A DNA stretch of 64,000 bases, taken from Nemophila menziesii. Taxonomy: Eukaryota; Streptophyta; Magnoliopsida; Boraginales; Hydrophyllaceae. The first letter of the stretch is position 1. Every line of letters starts with the position of its first letter. The position numbers were made by a program, and so were the translations under genes. Under the pieces are notes generated by a model. That model was not told where the DNA came from and made no database searches. It saw only the letters and a list, made by a program, of their open reading frames with translations. Location of the stretch: positions 7,936,001 to 8,000,000 of the forward strand of contig JARWIR010000008.1 of the NCBI GenBank assembly GCA_029959085.1, read 5' to 3'. This document shows positions 1-11,025 of the stretch, piece after piece.

Positions 1-81
1 AATCTCTCCTCTCTCCTCTCTCCTCTCTCCTCGCTCATCTCTCATCTCTCATCTCTTTCTCTCATCTCTTTCTCTCTCTTT
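1..81. repeat. CT-rich microsatellite
   Basis: Runs of CTCTCC and CTCATCT units fill the first 80 bases. This is simple-sequence DNA with no coding signal. The array is cut by the window edge, so its full length is unknown. Confidence 0.9.
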
Positions 82-484
82 GAAGCTCAATCCTCTCCTC
101 CGAAAATCCATGAAGCTCGAAATTAGGGTTTGAGTTCCGGCAATGAAGCCGGATTTGTGACGAAGTTGTGGCAATAGAAGTGAAACAACTGTTTATTGAA
201 GAACAACACCCATATGGGTCTTCTAAATTAGATGCGCCTAAGGTTTTCCAAATCACAGCCCATAAGTCCAAATCGTGATGAAGATGATGGTTTGTTTCAA
301 GCCCTAAAACTGCAGCTCCTAAATCGTAACTGTGAGGAAGAATTGCAGGCTGCAAACTTTGTTATTGAAGGTAATAATAGCTTGAATTGCACATCTTCAT
401 TAGATAAATGTTTTGAAAACGAATTATTAGCTAATTTTGCTAGTACCAGCTGTTTCTCTTTTGAATTCTGAGATTTAGTTGTTG
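82..484 (+). other. Stretch with one weak ORF, no recognised gene
   Basis: A 79-codon open frame runs from 232 to 471 and ends just before the minisatellite. Its product has no motif I recognise, and there is no convincing promoter, intron or family resemblance. It could be the 5' part of a degraded gene or chance. I do not call it a gene. Confidence 0.3.
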
Positions 485-735
485 CGCTCAGAACTTTTGC
501 GCTCAGAACTTTTGTGCTCAGAACTTTTGCGCTCGAAATTGTTGGCGATTACAAATCTGGCAATAGAACTTTTACGCTCAGAACTTTTGCACTCATAACT
601 TTTGCACTCAGAACTTTTGCGCTCAGAACTTTTGCACTCAGAACTTTTGCGCTCAGAACTTTTGCACTCAGAACTTTTGCGCTCAGAACTTTTGCGCTCA
701 GAAGTTTCTAGAAGGCTGCGCTCAGAAGTTTCCAC
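485..735. repeat. 15-bp minisatellite (GCTCAGAACTTTTGC)
   Basis: About fifteen copies of a 15-bp unit, GCTCAGAACTTTTGC or ACTCAGAACTTTTGC, are arranged head to tail. One non-repeat interruption lies at about 535-565. Because 15 is a multiple of three, the array leaves open frames on both strands (a repeated LRTFA pentapeptide on plus). Those frames are a by-product of the repeat, not evidence of protein. Confidence 0.9.
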
Positions 736-1034
736 ATCGTTAAGCTAGATTAGATTACTTTTTTTCCAGAAATGTAATAGATTTGTGTTAGATTAGATTA
801 CTTTTTTTCTAAAAATATCGTGAAATGCCGGATTTGTGTTTTGCTCAGAATTTTTGTTAAATGCTCAGAAGTTTTTTGGTGATGTTGATTTTTTGTGTTG
901 AATAAAAAAAATATTTAACTCAATAACTTTTGTATAAATGCTTAGCAGTTTACTGATTATACGAGAAATGCTTAGGAAGTTTACTGATTATATGAGAAAT
1001 GATCAACAAGTTATTGAGCATGCCCAATACCCCA

Positions 1035-1145
1035 TTCTCAGAACTATTTTCTACGCTCAGAACTATTTTTCAGACTCAGAACTTTTTTCCAAACTCAGAA
1101 CTATTTTCCAGACTCAGAACTTTTTTCCATGCTCAGAACTTTTTC
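1035..1145. repeat. 18-19-bp minisatellite related to the 485-735 array
   Basis: Six loose copies of CTCAGAACTATTTTCCAGA-like units are present. The core CTCAGAACT(A/T)TTTT is the same as in the preceding array but the period is 3-4 bp longer. Isolated copies of the core also occur near 841-870, so the two arrays probably share an origin. Confidence 0.8.
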
Positions 1146-1897
1146 CGGTGGTGGCCAGTGGTGGTCGGCGGTGATCGATGGTTGTGGTCGGAGCTGGAAA
1201 TTATCTGATAATTAATGAAGAAGGAGAGAGAAAAATGATAAAGGAGGAGAGAGATTAATGGTAATGGAGGAGAGAGTGTAATGGTAGTGGAGGAGAGAGA
1301 AATCTATTTTTTTGTCTTATATACACTATAAGGGTAGTTATGACATTGATCATCTTATTGGCCTCTAAGTAGGAGAGAGGAATCGCTTGGTTCCTATATG
1401 GCACATTGATTCTTCTCAAGTCTCCTTGAGTAATTGACCCATTTTTTTTCTAGATTTATGTTTTGTTCACCTTATTAGTTCAAAACAAAAGAACAACTTT
1501 TTAGTTGAGTTTTTTTCTTTTCAAAAGCATAATAATTAGTTGAGAAGCTCTCATTCTCACGTGTGTAGTATCTTTTGAATTGTTTATTATTAATTAAAAT
1601 AATCTTGTATACATAATAAAATAAAACTACATATAAATTGGATACACTAATTTTACAATAAATACAAATAAAATTACAATTGTCATAAAATAGAATACAA
1701 AATCTTAACAACAACACAATAACAGATACTTTTGATACGAATCGTTATAATGAGAACTATGTTAGCAAATTTAGAAAGGACGTGTTCTGCCTAAGTGTAT
1801 TAAGAGGAACATCGATATCTCGGGAGGGAAGGATTTCTCGATTATTAGCTCATTTAACTTTTTTAGTCATATGAATACTATGTGAAAGTTGTAATGG
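1146..1897. other. AT-rich stretch without recognised gene
   Basis: This stretch contains GGAGGAGAGAG-type purine repeats around 1220-1300 and then AT-rich DNA. Short frames occur but none resembles a known protein. Confidence 0.5.
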
Positions 1898-2700
1898 TTG
1901 TTTTTAATTTTGACAAAAAAAAGGAAAGGACGTAAATTTTTTGTATTTAATGAAATTGTCCTCGAACCACAAAATTCTTGTACTTTGGCCTACAAGAGTT
2001 GGAATGAATACAAACATATTTATAAAGGTCTTAATGATATGAATATTCTAAAACTAAAGGACCAAAATCAAAATCAAAATCAAATTCAAATACAATAACA
2101 AAATATCCTCCCTGAGTCACACGGTAAAGTAAAAAATCCTAATAATTTGGTGCAAGGAAATTGTATTTTTTGGAAATCCTCCACCTGTTAATAATTTTAA
2201 AATAAGTACTGATACTTCTCTTTCACCTTCCGGCTGTGCTATTGGTTTTGTTATTAGAGATCATTTTGGTAACTTGGTAATTATTGAAGCTTCTAATTTT
2301 GCTGAAGCAGAAGCTCAATGGGTTTTGTGGGGATGTCAAGCAGCTACAGGCTTTCCAAACAACACAGTGATCATTGAGAATGATATTGAAGCTGTTATGA
2401 AACCCCTTATTTCTAGAGCTCCTTTTTCTAAATGTGATTGTTGTAATATTTACAAGTCTATTTTTGAATTGCTGAATATTGTAATCCGTTGCGCAAAAAA
2501 AAACTTTGTGGCTGACTGGATCACCAAACAAACGCTTTTAGGCAAATTGTTTGGTGACTGGAGCTCGTCCCCTCCTTCCCAGATAGCTTGTCTTGTTCAC
2601 CAGGATATTACCGGTGGAGGTATAGGTTGATTGTAACTTTTGGACATTTTTGTACTTTATTTATATTAATATAAACATTTGACAAAAAACAAAAAAAAAA
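1898..2700 (+). mobile_element. 3' end of a plant LINE (L1-type), 5'-truncated
   Basis: The left part (1898-2098) reads as the linker that follows the RT zinc-binding domain in plant LINEs. It has an FVFNEIV stretch and an alternating aromatic/Trp pattern. It is followed by an RNase H domain and a short AT-rich 3' UTR, and ends in a poly-A tract (2684-2700). The order linker, RNase H, poly-A is what a 5'-truncated LINE insertion leaves. The left boundary is a minimum estimate, since upstream sequence is AT-rich and unrecognisable. Confidence 0.75.
2163..2633 (+). pseudogene. LINE RNase H-like domain (RVT_3 type)
   Basis: Reading upstream of the first ATG (2274), the frame opens at about 2163. 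It gives the hallmark start of plant LINE RNase H: an ISTD strand holding the first acidic residue, then a GFVIRDHFGN hairpin. Next come AEAEA with the catalytic Glu and a long helix, and IIENDIEAV with the third acidic residue. The domain runs to a stop at 2631-2633, directly before the 3' UTR. In intact elements this domain is the C-terminus of ORF2 and removes RNA from the RNA:DNA hybrid. Here it is a detached remnant with no upstream RT, so it is not expected to be made. I am confident of the domain; the upstream limit is approximate. Confidence 0.8.
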
Positions 2701-3034
2701 CAGACATCGATTACTAAAAGTCAATAAAAGTTAATGGAAGAAAAAACTATATATACCTTCATCTTGTTTTCTAATTATTTCACAAAATTTATATCTTTTT
2801 TAACTTTTTTCTTTTCTTTTTTTCTCTTTCCTCTTTTATATTTGTTGTCTTTCCCGCATATCTGATCTTGCAAAAAAATATTTTTATCCTCTTTCTTCTT
2901 TCACTCACTCTCACGCTCACCTTCTCTCTCTTTCTCTTTCTTTTTAATCCCTTTTCACCGACTTAGCATTCCAAACTATCTTTCTTCCATCACCTTCTTT
3001 TCTTGTTTTTCTTTTCTTTCTTTATCTTGCTCCA
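2701..3034. other. CT-rich stretch before LINE ORF1
   Basis: Pyrimidine-rich DNA (TTTCTTTCTT runs) lies between the poly-A of one LINE and the first ATG of the next. It may be the 5' UTR of the following LINE. I see no gene. Confidence 0.5.
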
Positions 3035-4092
3035 ATGACTATGATGTTAAACTCAGATAGAATAAATTCTTTTGCTAAAGATCAAAGCACTGAACCGAAA
3101 CAAAAGAAGAAATTTAGAGACATTACAAAGCTTATTCTGTCTCCCTCTGAGCCAATTTCTAGTGTTAGTACTCTGATTCACCATGGATCTAGTGTTAATG
3201 AAGTCAATGAGGGTGAGTCTAGTCAAAGTGTCCCTGAAAATATAAAGTTTCGGATCGACTCGTTGAGACACTAGAAAACGCAGAACATGGTAAAGAAGTC
3301 AAATCTAAGACGTGGTCAAACTTGTTTGAAAATGTGTGAATCAATCGTTGAAACTCGATTATCATGAGCTGATTCTTTATAATGGTAAGAAAGTTTTTAA
3401 ACCTCCTACTCATGTTCTTGAGGAAGGGGCTAAAATTGTGGGAAAACTAATTAATAGGACAATTTATGGATTTAGCACCACCATTTCATGCTATAACTAA
3501 CTTTGTTAGGTTTTAGTTGAGAAAATTTGGTAAAGTCAAAGGTAAATCTAGTAATCATGGAACGTTTATATCCAAATTTGAAAATGAACAGTTGTATAAT
3601 AAAGTGCTAGAGCAGATGTGGCATGTTAATGGAAAAACATGGCTTCTCAAGCCATGGAAAGCTGGGATGCACTTTGATAAAGTTGATACTTCGCGTACTC
3701 CTATTTGGATAAAGCTTGTTAATATTCCTATGTCACTTTGGAAAAAATCTCGGTTAAGTTACATATCTAGTGGTATTTGAGTTCCTTTACAATTGGTCTC
3801 CATAACGGAGTCAAAGTCCCATTAGCATATGCTCATGTTCCCGTTGAGATAAACACTGAATAAGAGCTATCGTATAAAGTGTACGTGGATATTGGAATGA
3901 ATGATCTTTAGAAAGTGAGTGTAGAATATGATTAGAAGTCAGTTATTTGTTCTAAGTATAGTAGATTTTGTCATTTAGCTAGCAAATGTCAAAAAGTTGT
4001 TCAGGTGTGGAAGCTTAAAAATGTTGATGTTTCTACTAATAATGTAGCGCTGGAAAAAGATAAAACTCCTATGGAAAGCTGGTAAGTAGATC
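3035..4092 (+). pseudogene. LINE ORF1 (DUF4283 gag-like), broken
   Basis: The protein starts MTMMLNSDR at 3035 and opens with a Lys/Ser-rich N-terminus. After a frameshift near 3270 it continues as a DUF4283-type domain. Recognisable blocks are the KTWSNLFE and HVLEEGAKI regions (about 3300-3445), the KFGKVKG...HGTFI block (3520-3570), and WHVNGKTWLLKPW followed by WIKLVNIPMSLW (3615-3740). A degraded zinc knuckle lies near 3950-3990 (Cys, Cys-His and Cys still visible). At least four stops or frame changes interrupt it. ORF1 proteins of this type bind LINE RNA and form the particle used for target-primed reverse transcription. This copy cannot encode one. Confidence 0.75.
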
Positions 4093-4257
4093 ATAAAAAA
4101 TCTAACAACAATTTGGCAAAAAGTAAGGATAATTCTAATTGCCATGTTGTATGTGGTAACTCATTTGATAGCTTGCATGATAATATAAGTGAGTTGGAGC
4201 ATGATGTTCTCAAATTTATCAAGATAATTGTGATTGCATATCACAAGACCACCCAAT

Positions 4258-5283
4258 ATATGAATTTAGCTTCATGGAACGTAAGAGGCTTCAATAATCT
4301 CCTTAGGCAGCTAGATGATTCTGATTTTATTCTCAATAATAATGTCAAATTCTTGGACTTTTAGAAACAAATGTTAAGTATGAGAATTATTTGAAGATAG
4401 TTAGTACTCATGTCTCTAATTTGTAGTTTTTACATAACTATAATAAATATCCTACATGGAATATATGGTTACTTTGGGATAATAACTATGTCCATGTGAA
4501 GTTGATTGCTATTACTTTTCCGGCGATGCTTGATAAGGTACGTATTAAAGCTAGTAATAACAAATTTATTGCTTGCTATGGTTATGCTAGCAATGATGAA
4601 GACGTGAAAGATATTTTATGGAATGATATTGGAAAATGGAGTTCTTTGTATCGTGATGATAAGTTTATTTGCTTGAGCGATTTTAATAAAATTCTCAAAG
4701 TTGAAGATCGTCTTCATTGTGATTCTTTAGCTGATAGTTCTGTTAGATTTTGTGAACAACTTGATGTTTCAAATTTTTATGAACATCAATATGCTGGAAA
4801 ATATTATACTTGGACAAATAAAAATATCACAGAAGGTCTCAGAGCTAGTAAGATTGATAGAGTATTCATAAATAGCCCATGGATGGATCTTGTTCAGTCT
4901 AATGTGTTAATACTACATCCCTCTACCTATGATCATTGTGCTATTAAAGTTACTTTTCGTAATGTTAAGAATACTAATGCTTCCTCTTTCAGATTCTTTA
5001 ATGTCTGCACTCATCATGATGATTATATGGAGACAGTAAAGAAAACATGGAGCATAAAAATCAATGACAATTTTATGTTTCAGTTGTATATGAAGCAAAA
5101 AGAGGTTAAAAATTCTCTCAAAGTTCTTAATAATAAGCACTTCAATAAGAATTCATTTCAAATTTCTAAGATAAAAAATCAATTAGAATCCATTCAAATA
5201 CACATTATAAAGGGTTTTATTGATTGTTTAACTCTACATGAAAAAAATATTTCATTAAAGATTTGGAGGAAGCTACAATTATA
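4258..5283 (+). pseudogene. LINE ORF2 endonuclease domain (APE-type), broken
   Basis: It starts with the conserved MNLASWNVRGFN motif at 4258, stops after 34 codons, and re-opens in another frame to give a 262-codon block (4496-5281). That block has YGYASNDE, a LSDFNKIL motif where GDFNEIL is usual, SKIDRVF near 4850, and a terminal TYDHC where SDHC is usual. The Glu-to-Lys and Ser-to-Tyr changes fall in the catalytic pocket, so nicking activity should be gone even apart from the stops. In the family this domain nicks target DNA to prime reverse transcription. It continues into the coiled linker that precedes RT (5317-5490). Confidence 0.85.
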
Positions 5284-5494
5284 GAGCAATAAATTATCAG
5301 ATTAAAGTCCAAAGATGTGTTTATTAATCATAATAACTGCAATTCTTTTTATTTCTACAAGATGATAAGAGGTGGAATTTCAATAAATTACATATCCACA
5401 TCTATTCAAGATAATGGTAATGTTATCACTGAACAAAATTTAATCAAGGATGAATTTATTTCTAACTACAAAGAATTACTCGACTCTGAAGAGG

Positions 5495-5925
5495 TCAGTC
5501 AATCAAGAATTACTCTACTCACCCCTCTCTCTATCCACTCACATTTATTTTTCTTTTGTTATAAACAAACGCAGAAACCTTCACCTTCACATTTCGTTCT
5601 CACCAAACCCGTTTTCACTCACCATTGTCGGCGAGTTCTCATCGTTCTCATCATTTACAGAAGATAACCTCACCGCAGAAACCTTCACCCACCGCCCCTT
5701 CACAGTGCCACCCAACTCCATTTCAAAATCCTTCTCTGTCACTCAATTTCTCCTTTGATTAAGCTGTAAAAAATAATAACCATATCGTGTGGAAGGTGTT
5801 CGATCATATACCCAAAAAATCAATCTTCCTTTGATCTTCTTCTCCTCCCGAGTCTACCAAATCCAAACGGGATTGTTCCAAATTCACTCCGCCTCTAGGT
5901 TGCTCAACCTCCAATTTGTATAGCA
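5495..5925. other. Non-LINE sequence replacing part of LINE ORF2
   Basis: LINE similarity ends abruptly after the DSEE codons near 5490 and resumes near 5930 in the same family context (DIKSALF). In between lie about 430 bp of CT-rich sequence carrying two copies of CGCAGAAACCTTCAC (about 5570 and 5675). The sister copy at 10403-14499 has ordinary coding sequence of about 30 codons here, so this is a replacement rather than a simple insertion. No terminal repeats or target duplication are visible. The origin is unknown. Confidence 0.6.
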
Positions 5926-6940
5926 GCGGTGGTTGTGTCACTGCACCTAGTACTAATGTAGATATCAAGTCAGCTTTATTTTCTATTAATGATAAAAAAT
6001 GCCCATAACCTGATGGTTTTAACTCATGCTTTTACAAAAGTTCTTGGAGTATTATTGAAGATGATTTCTGTAGCGCCATTAAACAATGCTTAGTTAATAG
6101 GTAGTTGCTCAGTCAAGTTAATGCCACTAACATAGTGTTGATTCCTAAGTAGAAGAATGCTTCTAATTTACAAAAATTCAGGCCTATAGCCTGTGTGAAT
6201 ACCACATATAAAACTTTATCAAGAATTTTTATCTAGCAGATTGAAGAATATATTAAATCATATCATATATATCAATAAAGCAGCATATGTTGGTGGTAGA
6301 TTCATAAATGATAACATTCTAGTAGCTCAAGATATAATGCTTGGATATGAGAAGAAAAGTATAACTCCTAGGTGCACTATAAACTTGGAGCTTAAGAAAG
6401 CATATGACAGTGTAAATTGGGGGTTTCTTATCAATACCCTTAGTATTTTTGGATTTCTAGAAACATTTATCAAGTGGATAAATATGTGTGTATGCACTAC
6501 CTCTTATTCAGTCTGTATTAATGGCACTACATGTGGCTACTTGAAAGGAAAGAGAGGCCTAAGACAAGGAGACCCTCTCTCCCCTTATTTGTTTGGTATA
6601 TGTATGGAGGTGTTTACTTGTCTTTTTCATCATGCTTATAAGAAGAACAACTTCATATTTTATCCCAAATGTAGAGAATTGGCAGTCAATCACATCATAT
6701 TTGCCGATGACTTACTTGTTTTCCTCAATGCAGATAAACAATCTTTAAAGATAGTTAAGGATGGACTTGATTTATTCTCCAGAATTTGTGAGCTTAAAAT
6801 TAATTATCACAAGAGTGAGCTATATTTTGGTGGTACTCAATCTCAGATATAAGGTGAAATTTCTAGTATCTTAAACATCAAAATAGGTCATATGTCTATA
6901 AGATACTTAGGAGTTCCATTATACTTAAAAAACTAAATTA
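5926..6940 (+). pseudogene. LINE ORF2 reverse transcriptase domain, broken
   Basis: After a stretch with several stops (5950-6240), a 203-codon block opens (6241-6849). It contains RT motifs in order: AYVGGRFINDNILVAQD (motif 2 region), LELKKAYDSVNW (motif A), RGLRQGDPLSPYLF (motif B, near 6550) and IIFADDLLVF with the catalytic FADD at 6700-6711 (motif C). The palm catalytic residues are therefore intact. A stop at 6850 and others downstream break the frame before the thumb, where the YLGVPLYL motif is still readable to about 6935. The zinc-binding and RNase H parts are absent. It is certain as an RT, but dead as a gene. Confidence 0.9.
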
Positions 6941-9261
6941 ATTAGTATATATCAAATAATTAACAGAAAAAGAAAAAAAATAAAAAAAAGAAGAAGTAAG
7001 AAGTAAGAAGTTTTTACTTGTGAAAGGGTTTGCATCTACTTCCAAAAACCCCTTCATGATATAGGGAAAAATACATATTTAATCTGAAGAGAATCTAGCA
7101 CCACATGATTGAAAAGATAAAAAACAGATACACAGACCTCATAAGGATAATATAATAGCATATTTAGGCTATTAAAGTAGAAGAAGTAACCCAAATAAGT
7201 GATTTGATGAAGTAGAGAGAAGTAGATCTGATAGCTTAGGGGTTCTCTTTTTTTGGCAGAGAGAGTAGAAAGACGAAAGAAGCTTATAATAGAAGTTTGG
7301 CCAAATGAGTGGTGTCTTTTAACTTTCGCTATAAAATGTTTTTGTAATGAACGATGGACAGGCTGGCCGGGTCCAACTTATCAGTTAGAGCCCAAATGTT
7401 AAAACTAGGGTAAGGGGCCGGTTTTATTTATTAAATGGCAGACCCTAGTTAATTTATAACCTAGGGTATTTATACCTAATATCCCACTAAATTTTTATCC
7501 GGGTTGGTCGGGTTTACCCATACTCAAAGTCTTGCTCACCCCTAACAAATATATTCGTTTTTAGGTAATAGTTCTTCTCTTTTTAATTTCTTTTTTTCTT
7601 TTCGGTTTTAGTGTATTATTTGATATATTAATGATTTTTTTTCACAAATTCAAGGGTTTTCTTATTTTGTTTTCTAAGGTATACATATGTATATACATTA
7701 TTGTGGTTTGATTTGGATATTGTTGTGGTGTATTATTGTTAGTTTAGAAGGCTCGTTTTTATCTCAAAGAGTAATGCTTTTGAGTTTTTTCACAAGGTAT
7801 TGTTTATCTTGCTGTTGTGCTTTTTTCAGAGAATAAAGCCTATAATTTGTTACCGATTATGATAAAATTAGTCTTTTGTCTAATTTTGAGTTTATAATAA
7901 CTTGAACGGAAAAATCTCAATATCAACTAGTGTGGTTGTTATGTAGGGTAAATATGGTGGTAGTTGTGTATTTTATGGTTCTGATGATAAAAAATATAGA
8001 TTTAATATTTGTTTTTGGGTAAAATTGCTTGTATTTAACTTTATCTGTAGTAAGACCCTAGGATTCGAGTAAAGTTAACTGATACACATAATTCTGATGT
8101 CCAAGTAATTCTAGATTTTTGATGTTGTTCTCAAATTTCTTGAGTGATATGCTTTTTTTGTTGAAGTAAAACTTCAAATGTAAGGTTAGTCGAAACTCTA
8201 TTAAAAGCAATTCCACGTATAAGTTTTATAAGTTCGATCAAATATATGTGGGCTCTGTAACTATGAGTTTGATATAGAGAAAGTCTTGTTCCAACGGCAA
8301 AAATGGGGAAGCCACTGTCTTTGTTATTTAATCTTTTAACTTTTTGCATATTCAATATTTTAATTATCTTCATGGGATATCTTGCTTTATCTAATCGTGA
8401 AATCTAGCTTGTCCTACTATTTTTAGCTTAATTATATCAACTATTATTGTATGTGATGTTTTTTTTTGTTCGAAAATGTTTTTCAATTAGAACCTATAGA
8501 ACAGAATCCTAGAATTTGGTGCCTTGATTTTCGGTTGAGGATATTACTCTAGGCCACATTACTGTTTTGGAGAATAAAAATATATTTGGTGATACCCACA
8601 TTTAAGTAAAAATATAGTTGTTTAATTACTGTTTTGAATATGATAATTTTAAACTTATGTTCATTTAATAATAAAAACGCAAAACATTTTATTGTTATTA
8701 CAAATCGTAATTCTTACTTTCTCTATTCTTTGTAATTCTTAGTAACAATTTCCATTATATAACCCATACTCTCATTATCATTGTGTTTATTAGCATTTAT
8801 ATTGTATCCTACCTGTTTGAAATACAATCAGGTGATGAGGTATAGTTTGTTTCCAAGAGTCCCGAGATATTTTCCAACTGTATTCGAGGCCGATGAAAGT
8901 GTATATTACACGATACCTGTGATGATTTATTAATTATATTAAACATTTTAGCCTATGATGAAACTTATTGAGGCTAAAATTTTAATATATTCAAGTGCAA
9001 AACCTCTTGTTTGGAATGGTGTGAGTTATAGAAATGCATTAAGTGGAAGAAACTTGTAACTTCTCAACAATTGAACACTATTTTTAGTGAATGAATTTGA
9101 AATGTAAATTAACAATTGTACTTTTTTTGTGAATCATGATGAACATGTGTATTATTTTATGATTGTGCTTCTAATGAAATTAATTTTCTTAGACTTAATA
9201 GTATTTTGTATTGCTATTCTAGTCTTCATATTAGACTTATTAGAAAAATTCCAGTTTCAGT
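6941..9261. other. AT-rich stretch, no recognised gene
   Basis: This begins with AGAAGTAAGAAG-type repeats (about 6990-7015). Around 7360-7545 there is a GC-richer patch (GGCCGGGTCC, CCGGGTTGGTCGGG) ending TTGCTCACCCCTA. It resembles the ends of plant hAT elements, but I could not find a matching partner end. The rest is AT-rich DNA with only short frames. Confidence 0.5.
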
Positions 9262-9426
9262 TACCCTAGGGTAGATCCGGGGTAACCCGTGTATGGGTAA
9301 CCCAAAGGTAGGGTAAAATTTAACCCTACCTTTACCCTTGGCAAAACCAAAATTCGACTACATTACCCTACCCTACCCTTACCCTAGACCCCAACCCGCG
9401 GTAAACCCGGCCCGTGCTCACCCTAC
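9262..9426. mobile_element. Possible short hAT-like MITE (GGGTA-rich)
   Basis: A 160-bp island of TACCC/GGGTA repeats stands out from AT-rich flanks. The left end reads TAGGGTAGATCCGGGGTAACC. The right end, reverse-complemented, starts TAGGGTGAGCACGGGCCGGG, which matches loosely as a terminal inverted repeat of the plant hAT type. No 8-bp target duplication was seen, so the call is tentative. It could also be a local inverted repeat of other origin. Confidence 0.35.
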
Positions 9427-10380
9427 AAGATACCTTATACTTTATTATTGAGAAATAAATTATTCTTAACATAAATCATGTAGCTTATATGTATTTTTTA
9501 TTTTTAGCTGCTGACATCGAGGTATTCTGAATTTCGTAGAGATACTCTGAATTCGCAACTTGGACTGAGACCATTCATTTGGTGTTGACTTTGCAGCAAC
9601 CGGTTGTCCCTTGGCGCCCTATTCTCAACTAATACATCTTCTGAAGTGCCTACACAAACAAGGACACAAAGACATACCGGTACTTAATATTTTAGATAGT
9701 TGGATTGTTAATTTCTTTTATGATATTGTCTATTCGTTGTTTATAATTCTTGCATGAATTAGTCCCTTGTTTCGAAAAGGTTAAGCTTTTTGAATTTGAT
9801 AATATCATATTTTGAATTATGTTGTCACAATAAATATCAAACTAATTCACGCAGCAGCGACTTGGGTTGACGTTAATCTCACTTCTTAGTGCAACTCTAG
9901 TGGTGTCATTATCAGGTCAGTCAATCTAGGTATATTTGTCTATTTTAAATAAAACATTATTGTGGTGCCTACATTGGAAAGCAAAGTTACAGTTACTATT
10001 CCATTTGGTTTTACTTCGTCCAAATAATAAAACCTCTAGGATACCTAAATTTTATCGACTCCGACATAAAAAAATCACACTTTGGTATATTTTATTTTTG
10101 TTAGAATTTTGTTTATTTCTATGATAAAATATAGGGACTCATAGTGCAATCTTTACTTAAAAGGACACAATTTTGTACTCATTGGGTTAAACCCACGCCA
10201 CATATTCAAATTAAATTTTTGCTAACACATACAATGTGAAATTAAGATTATAACTAATTGTTAAAAGGAACTTGACTAGCATTGCCAAAACAACAAAGAG
10301 CACTAGGTATATTGTTGTTGGAAATGTTTGTTGACTATGATTCTTCACCTAATTTCAAGGTTCTATTTATTTTTATTTCT
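9427..10380. other. No recognised gene
   Basis: This stretch includes a moderately GC-richer segment (9500-9665) without a recognisable protein frame, and AT-rich DNA with isolated short frames. Nothing here is supported as a feature. Confidence 0.4.
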
Positions 10381-10381
10381 A

Positions 10382-10400
10382 ATATATATATATATATATA
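10382..10400. repeat. (TA)n microsatellite at LINE 3' end
   Basis: Nineteen bases of alternating T and A lie next to the 3' end of the minus-strand LINE. A simple repeat at this place is common as a LINE tail in place of poly-A. Confidence 0.8.
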
Positions 10401-10561
10401 CTGATCGGAAAATCAAAATTTTATTAGAATAAAGCACAAACAACCATTATCTTTACAAATTTGGGATTTAGAGTAAACCTATTAAACCTTTAGGCCCAAT
10501 TTAACAAGACTTAAAAGATAAATGGCCAACACTTTAGAAACTAAAGAATAATAGGGACTAA

Positions 10562-11025
10562 TTAGCTATTACATAACTTCTCAACTATACTAATAACACT
10601 ATTCTTCTTAAATACTTTGTTCTTCAATTTGATAGCGATATAAGAGAGGATTTTGTTTCCGATTTGATCTTCATTAAGTGGGACTCCATCGTGCTCCCTT
10701 AAATTTCTCTCACTCCACACCCAGTATATGTAAGTAGTAATGCATATACACAATTACGTCAATTCTGCAAAACTTTATCAATTAGATCAATTAATCTGCT
10801 AAGGGAGAAGCTAATACCACACTTCTTCAATATTCTACTAAGGATTCTCTTCGTGAAAGAACAACAAACAAATACATGATCAACATCCTCAACACATAAA
10901 TTGCAGAAAGAGCAAATAGGGTTGATTTGAAATCCCCATTCCACCATTCTACTTTTTTTGATAATCAATTTTGAACAGCTAGCCAAGAGATGAATGAACA
11001 TCTTGGTATACAACTTTTTTCCCAA
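10562..11025 (-). pseudogene. LINE ORF2 C-terminal zinc-binding (zf-RVT) region
   Basis: The minus frame from 11025 begins MGKKLYTKMF and carries CSFCNLCVEDVDHVFVCCSF. This is the Cys/His cluster of the zf-RVT domain that follows reverse transcriptase in plant LINEs. A frame change near 10755 leads into YIYWVWSERNLREH, the Trp/Arg-rich linker normally placed between zf-RVT and RNase H, and the protein ends at 10562. No RNase H follows, so this LINE family may lack it or this copy has lost it. The fragment at 1898-2700 does have RNase H. The domain is thought to bind the LINE 3' end or to stabilise RT. Confidence 0.75.

Larger units (their letters stand above)
3035..6940 (+). mobile_element. 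Degenerate plant L1-type LINE, copy 1
   Basis: The order is ORF1 (gag-like DUF4283 protein with zinc-knuckle remnant), apurinic-type endonuclease, then reverse transcriptase. That is the standard layout of a plant L1 element. It is riddled with stops and frameshifts. About 430 bp of foreign sequence replaces roughly 30 codons between endonuclease and RT (5495-5925). The 3' part of ORF2 (zinc-binding and RNase H regions) is missing: homology stops at about 6940 in the VPLYL region just after the RT fingers/palm. It belongs to the same family as the minus-strand copy at 10403-14499. Confidence 0.85.

Noticed and set aside
475..735. Ser/Lys/Glu- and Leu/Arg/Thr/Phe-repeat frames on both strands
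   Set aside because: A 15-bp minisatellite automatically leaves open frames; nothing else supports a protein.
9480..10124. Host gene with introns between 9.5 and 10.1 kb
   Set aside because: Some GC-richer sequence and possible splice sites, but no protein frame I can identify.
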